Assembly (NCBI GenBank): GCA_035527455.1
Contig: DATLAN010000657.1
Location: forward strand, 1 to 10,213
DNA: 10,213 nucleotides
Reading direction: 5' to 3'
From: DATLAN01 sp035527455
GTDB taxonomy: Bacteria; Planctomycetota; Planctomycetia; Pirellulales; Thermoguttaceae
Under the pieces are notes generated by a model. The model searched no databases, was not told the origin of the DNA, and worked only from the letters and a program-made list of their open reading frames with translations. The position numbers and the translations under genes were made by a program. Shown here in pieces: positions 7,084 to 10,213 of the stretch. Position 1 is the stretch's first letter. The number at the start of each line of letters is the position of its first letter.

Positions 7084-9489
7084 ATGAAAAAGCTGTTGAT
7101 CTTGTTGACGGCCGGACTGGTGACCGGCCCGCTGGCCCGCGCATCCGTACCGGACCAGGGCGAAACGAAAAACATGGTGGCACCAAAGGTCCCGATCAGG
7201 GCCCATGCCTTCGGCCTGAAAGACGTGCGGCTGTTGGACGGGCCGTTCAAGAAGGCCATGGACCTCGACGCACAGTATCTGCTGGACCTCGAGCCCGACC
7301 GGCTTCTGTCGCGGTTCCGAGAATATGCGGGCCTGGAGCCCAAGGGCAAGATCTACGGCGGTTGGGAGAGTCGCGGTGTGTCGGGCCATATCCTGGGACA
7401 TTACCTCTCGGCCTGCGCGATGATGTACGCCGCCTCGGGCGACGAGCGCTTTCTCGATCGGGTCGACTACATCGTCGATGAATTGGCGCTCTGTCAGCAG
7501 GCACACGGCAACGGCTACGTGGCGGGCATTCCCGACGCGCGGCGGATCTTCGCCGAGGTCGCGGCCGGGAACATCAAGCCCAGCGGCTTCGGACTCAACG
7601 GCGGCTGGGTCCCATGGTATACCCTCCATAAACTGCATGCCGGACTTCTCGACGCCTATCGGTACTGCGACAGCGACAAGGCCAAGACGATCGTCGCGGA
7701 ATTGGCCGATTGGGCGGCGGGCGTTACCGAGAAGCTGTCGGATGAAAAGTTCCAGACCATGCTCCAGTGCGAGCACGGCGGAATGAACGAGGCGCTGGCC
7801 GACGTCTATGCCGTCACAGGCGAGCAGAAGTATCTCGATCTGGCGGGCCGCTTCAACCATCGGGCGGTGATCGATCCGCTCACGCGGCGCGAAGACCGCT
7901 TGGAGGGCCTGCACGCCAACACCCAGGTGCCGAAGATCATCGGTGCCGCCCGGCAATACGAACTGACCGGAAACGAAGACCTCCGCACGGCCGCCGCCTT
8001 CTTCTGGGAAGTGGTCACGCAGCAGCGATCCTACGTCAACGGCGGCAACAGCGAAGCCGAACATTTCCGCCGCAAGGGCGAGTTGTGGAAGCACCTCACC
8101 CCGCGGACCGCAGAGACCTGCAATACCTACAACATGCTGAAACTCACGCGACACCTGTTTGCCTGGACCGCGGACGGGCAATATGCAGACTACTATGAGC
8201 GGGCTCTATACAACCACATCCTGGCCTCCCAGGATCCGAAGACGGGCATGATGATCTACTTCTGTTCGCTCGAGCCGGGCCATTTTCACACCTACGGCAA
8301 GCCGTACGACAGCTTCTGGTGCTGTACCGGCAGCGGGCTGGAGAACCACGTGAAGTACGGCGAGGGCATCTACTTCCACGACGACGCGAGCCTGTACGTG
8401 AACCTGTTCATCGCCTCGGAGCTGACGTGGAAGGCCAAGGGGCTGAAGATTCGTCAAGAGACGCGGTTTCCCGAAGAGCCGGCGACGCGTGTGACCTTGA
8501 GCTGCGAGAAGCCGGTCCGGCTTGCGCTGAAGATCCGCCACCCGTACTGGGCCACTTCGGCTTTGGAGGTCACCGTCAACGGTCAGAATGTCGATGCCGA
8601 CAGCCAAGGCGGCGGCTACCTGACCATCGACCGATCGTGGACCGACGGCGACGTGGTCGACATTGCGCTGCCGATGAGCCTGCGAATCGAGCCCATGGCG
8701 AACAGCCCCGAGAAAGTGGCGATCATGTACGGGCCGATTGTGCTGGCCGGCCAGTTGGGGCGGGAAGGATTCACGGAACAGATGCCCTACTCGGGAAACC
8801 AGAAGGCCTACGAGAACCTGCCGACGCCGGACGTGCCGGTGCTGGTCGCCGACGGCAAGCCGGTTGACCAGTGGGTCAAGCGGGTTGCCGGCAAATCGCT
8901 TCAGTTCAAGACGGTGGGCGTCGGCCGGCCCGACGACGTGTCGCTGATCCCCTTCTACCAGGCACACCATCAGCGATTCACGGTCTATTGGGACCTGCTG
9001 ACCGAGAAGGACTGGCAGCAGAAGCAAGCCGAGCACGAGGCCGAGCAACGGCGGTTGAAGGAACTGCAAGCGCGTACGGTCGACGCGGTCGTGCCCGAAA
9101 CGCAGTCGGAACGGGATCACAACTATCAGGGCGAGAAATCCTCGGCCGGCATGTTCAACGGCCGGCACTGGCGGCACGCCTACCCGGGCGGCTGGTTCTC
9201 CTACGAGATGAAGATCGCGCCGGACCGGCCCGTTGACCTGATGGTCACGTACTGGGGCGGCGACGTGGGCAACCGGACGTTCGACGTCCAGATCGACGAC
9301 CGCAAGATCGGCACGCAGACGCTCAACATGAACCGCCCCGGCGAATTCTTCGAGGTCGCGTATCCGATTCCGGAAGAACTCACCGAGAACAAGGACAAGG
9401 TTTCCGTCCGTTTCCAATCGCATCCCGGCGCGATGGCCGGCGGCGTGTTCGGATGCCGGATCGTCAAGCGGGAGGGGGATCTGAATTAG
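7084..9489 (+). CDS. Exported GH127/GH146-like beta-L-arabinofuranosidase (DUF1680 family)
   Basis: The product has 801 residues. The ATG at 7084 follows a strong ribosome binding site (GAGGAGG, about 7072-7078) and begins a signal peptide, MKKLLILLTAGLVTGPLARA. The family removes beta-L-arabinofuranosyl residues from plant or algal glycans. Residues about 40-440 form the (alpha/alpha)6 barrel with family hallmarks GGWESRGVSGHILGHYLSA (92-110), NGYVAGIP (143-150), GLNGGWVPWYTLHKLHAGL (170-188) and HANTQVPKIIGAARQYELTG (277-296). By analogy with characterised HypBA1, E326 (GGNSEAEHF) would be the acid/base, C413 the nucleophile, and E344, C346, C413 and C414 the zinc ligands (TAETCNTYN; FWCCTGSG). 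All are present, so it should be active. Beta-sandwich regions follow, including a DUF4986-like part (about 545-640), a charged helix (640-665) and a C-terminal DUF6805-like domain (about 675-795, GWFSYEMKI, TYWGGDVGNRTFDVQID). It is longer than minimal GH127 enzymes. Assignment to GH127 versus GH146 is uncertain. Confidence 0.95.
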   Translation: MKKLLILLTAGLVTGPLARASVPDQGETKNMVAPKVPIRAHAFGLKDVRLLDGPFKKAMDLDAQYLLDLEPDRLLSRFREYAGLEPKGKIYGGWESRGVSGHILGHYLSACAMMYAASGDERFLDRVDYIVDELALCQQAHGNGYVAGIPDARRIFAEVAAGNIKPSGFGLNGGWVPWYTLHKLHAGLLDAYRYCDSDKAKTIVAELADWAAGVTEKLSDEKFQTMLQCEHGGMNEALADVYAVTGEQKYLDLAGRFNHRAVIDPLTRREDRLEGLHANTQVPKIIGAARQYELTGNEDLRTAAAFFWEVVTQQRSYVNGGNSEAEHFRRKGELWKHLTPRTAETCNTYNMLKLTRHLFAWTADGQYADYYERALYNHILASQDPKTGMMIYFCSLEPGHFHTYGKPYDSFWCCTGSGLENHVKYGEGIYFHDDASLYVNLFIASELTWKAKGLKIRQETRFPEEPATRVTLSCEKPVRLALKIRHPYWATSALEVTVNGQNVDADSQGGGYLTIDRSWTDGDVVDIALPMSLRIEPMANSPEKVAIMYGPIVLAGQLGREGFTEQMPYSGNQKAYENLPTPDVPVLVADGKPVDQWVKRVAGKSLQFKTVGVGRPDDVSLIPFYQAHHQRFTVYWDLLTEKDWQQKQAEHEAEQRRLKELQARTVDAVVPETQSERDHNYQGEKSSAGMFNGRHWRHAYPGGWFSYEMKIAPDRPVDLMVTYWGGDVGNRTFDVQIDDRKIGTQTLNMNRPGEFFEVAYPIPEELTENKDKVSVRFQSHPGAMAGGVFGCRIVKREGDLN

Positions 9490-9731
9490 CGGATCGATCG
9501 GAGAAAGCGTCCAATTCGTTTCTCTTGCAGGAGGAGTTGCATCGCGGCGAGCCGCTCGCGTGCCTCGACGGCCCGCCGTTGGTAACCTTCGGCGTGCGGT
9601 CCGCCCTGCCGGTCGACTTGGTAGAGGTCGACACCCTCCACCCGCCGGGCAGCCCCGGGATACCGGGCGCGACCGAAGAAGTCGTATCCCGCTGCAACCG
9701 TCGCAGTAGACATGACCACCGCAAGAACCAA
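9486..9731 (-). CDS. Small unrecognised protein with an N-terminal hydrophobic segment, possibly a gene remnant
   Basis: The frame encodes up to 81 residues from a TTG at 9731; an ATG at 9713 gives 75. Neither has a ribosome binding site, so the start is unsettled. Residues 2-14 are hydrophobic (VLAVVMSTATVAA), followed by GYDFFGRARYPGAARRVEG, LYQVDRQGGPHAEGYQRRAVEARERLAAMQ and a basic tail. The codons look translated: third positions are strongly G/C. It may be a small membrane-anchored or exported protein. The protein-like reading continues upstream of the TTG (HDQPLAYVGP) to an in-frame TGA near 9776, which suggests the 5' end has been lost or frameshifted; an ATG at 9780 in another frame would join it with a one-base change. 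Its TAA overlaps the GH127 TAG (9487-9489), so the genes converge with no gap. I recognise no family. Confidence 0.42.
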   Translation of the reverse strand: MVLAVVMSTATVAAGYDFFGRARYPGAARRVEGVDLYQVDRQGGPHAEGYQRRAVEARERLAAMQLLLQEKRIGRFLRSIR

Positions 9732-9930
9732 CGGGCCGACGTACGCAAGCGGCTGATCGTGGCGAATGGCTGCGAATCATCAAACGGGCTGGCGTGAAGC
9801 CCAGGCCCAAATTGTTTCACAACTTGCGGGCGAGCCGGCAGACAGAGCTGACCCCCCACCCCCCCCTGTATATGGTATGCGAGTGGATCGCCAATCCCGC
9901 TCCAATCGCAGACAAGCACTACCGGGTGAG

Positions 9931-10083
9931 GTACCCCCTAGGGGAGTCGAACAATTGCAGGATTCCCCGAGGAATACGCATGTTTCAACCCAAGGCGGCA
10001 CAGTATGCGGCACAGTTGGTGCAGAAAACGGCCCGGATGACCCACATTTGGCCGAAGTTATCGACGTCTGGCCTAGTCCTTAA
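9931..10083 (+). pseudogene. Remnant of the C-terminal tail of a tyrosine-type integrase
   Basis: The plus-strand frame reads PPRGVEQLQDSPRNTHVSTQ, then GGTVCGTVGAENGPDDPHLA and EVIDVWPSP before a TAA at 10081-10083. The PRGVE, NTHVS, GG, AENGP, DP-LA-VI and WPSL wording resembles the tails I associate with planctomycete tyrosine recombinases, which normally continue for about 15-20 more residues after WPSL. Here the stop comes at once. No recombinase catalytic domain (Arg...His-x-x-Arg...Tyr) precedes it, and the frame upstream to 9766 is low-complexity and proline-rich. I infer a degraded integrase 3' end. The family match is from memory and would need a database search. Confidence 0.45.
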
Positions 10084-10097
10084 CCAAGCGTAGTCCC

Positions 10098-10130
10098 CGA
10101 GTTTTTTGGGAACAAGAACGAAAAAACTCG
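10098..10130. repeat. Perfect 10-bp AT-rich inverted repeat
   Basis: CGAGTTTTTT (10098-10107) and AAAAAACTCG (10121-10130) are exact reverse complements around a 13-base spacer. A competing outer pairing also exists: 10091-10100 (TAGTCCCCGA) with 10148-10157 (TCGGGGTCTA), 9 of 10 bases, sharing three bases with the inner stem. No T run follows the stem, so it is not a textbook terminator. It sits 14 bases after the integrase-tail stop and about 70 before the next gene start. Confidence 0.65.
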
Positions 10131-10164
10131 AAACCTTCCGTGTTTTTCGGGGTCTAATGGGTAT

Positions 10165-10206
10165 ATGACCAAACCCGACGCCCGAAGTAAGGAGGATTTC
10201 GAGTGA
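10165..10206 (+). CDS. Possible 13-codon leader ORF overlapping the start of the next gene
   Basis: ATG at 10165 opens a frame encoding MTKPDARSKEDFE, ending at TGA 10204-10206. That stop overlaps the GTG start at 10203 as GTGA, an arrangement typical of translational coupling. No strong ribosome binding site precedes this ATG, and the frame contains the binding site of the downstream gene. It may be chance. Confidence 0.22.
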   Translation: MTKPDARSKEDFE

Positions 10207-10213
10207 AAGCAAG
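10203..10213 (+). CDS. Start of a gene running off the right edge
   Basis: A near-perfect ribosome binding site AAGGAGGA (10189-10196) lies at the usual distance before GTG at 10203-10205, followed by AAA GCA. Only the first three codons (Met-Lys-Ala) are in the window, so nothing can be said about function. The start call rests on the ribosome binding site alone. Confidence 0.5.

Larger units (their letters stand above)
9732..10202. other. Accessory-looking stretch with an integrase tail remnant and repeats
   Basis: These 471 bases lack an intact gene. They hold a C-rich run, ACCCCCCACCCCCCCC (9851-9866), an integrase-like C-terminal fragment (about 9931-10083), an AT-rich inverted repeat (10098-10130), and a leader with a strong ribosome binding site for a gene beginning at 10203. 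The mix of a broken integrase, palindromes and lower GC near 10090-10160 suggests the edge of a former mobile insertion. Confidence 0.45.

Noticed and set aside
6934..8181. Minus-strand open frame opposite GH127, with a second at 8206-9810
   Set aside because: The plus-strand GH127 gene has a strong ribosome binding site, a signal peptide and all catalytic residues.
9934..9952. Antisense tRNA T-arm-like sequence (reverse complement GTTCGACTCCCCTAGGGG)
   Set aside because: The stem bases around the T-loop-like TTCGA do not pair and no anticodon or D arm is present, so it is not a tRNA; at most it could relate to an attachment site.
9995..10016. Tandem direct repeat GCGGCACAGT, two copies with a 2-base spacer
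   Set aside because: Only two copies, explained by the repeated Gly-Thr-Val/Cys-Gly-Thr-Val wording of the integrase tail; not a CRISPR or satellite array.

Overview
The window looks like chromosomal DNA from a high-GC bacterium of the PVC group, most likely a planctomycete. This is an inference from gene content: secreted sulfatases, a DUF3472/PA14/Asp-box protein, a GH127-type arabinofuranosidase and a secreted parallel beta-helix protein clustered together are typical of these polysaccharide degraders, and the integrase-like tail near the right edge resembles ones I associate with planctomycetes. No ribosomal or other phylogenetic marker is present.

Layout. Positions 1-1224 (minus strand) hold the N-terminal 408 codons of a secreted right-handed beta-helix protein that runs off the left edge. 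The 330-base gap that follows carries a broken plus-strand fragment of a sulfatase gene. Positions 1555-5184 (minus) encode a 1209-residue exported multidomain protein: DUF3472, PA14, a concanavalin-like region and an Asp-box propeller. Positions 5349-6773 (minus) encode a type I sulfatase with an intact formylglycine motif, whose N-terminus carries a short piece of an SGNH sialate O-acetylesterase. A 310-base divergent regulatory region (6774-7083) has candidate promoters on both strands, a perfect 12-bp inverted repeat and a second hairpin. Positions 7084-9489 (plus) encode a GH127/GH146-like beta-L-arabinofuranosidase with C-terminal accessory domains. A small minus-strand frame (9486-9731) converges on it. 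From about 9730 to the right edge lies accessory-looking DNA: a C-rich run, the tail of a tyrosine integrase-like protein, an AT-rich inverted repeat, and a strong ribosome binding site with the first codons of another gene.

How the genes may work together (inference). All four large proteins have export signals. The sulfatase would remove sulfate esters, the GH127 enzyme would release L-arabinofuranose, and the beta-helix and DUF3472/PA14/Asp-box proteins would bind or cleave the glycan. This fits a locus for a sulfated, arabinose-containing polysaccharide, transcribed divergently from 6774-7083. No transporter, regulator or sulfatase-maturing enzyme is visible.

The most unusual points are signs of gene breakage and fusion: the esterase-sulfatase chimera, the orphan sulfatase start between 1417 and 1515, and the integrase tail. 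I did not find a convincing new defence or mobile system.
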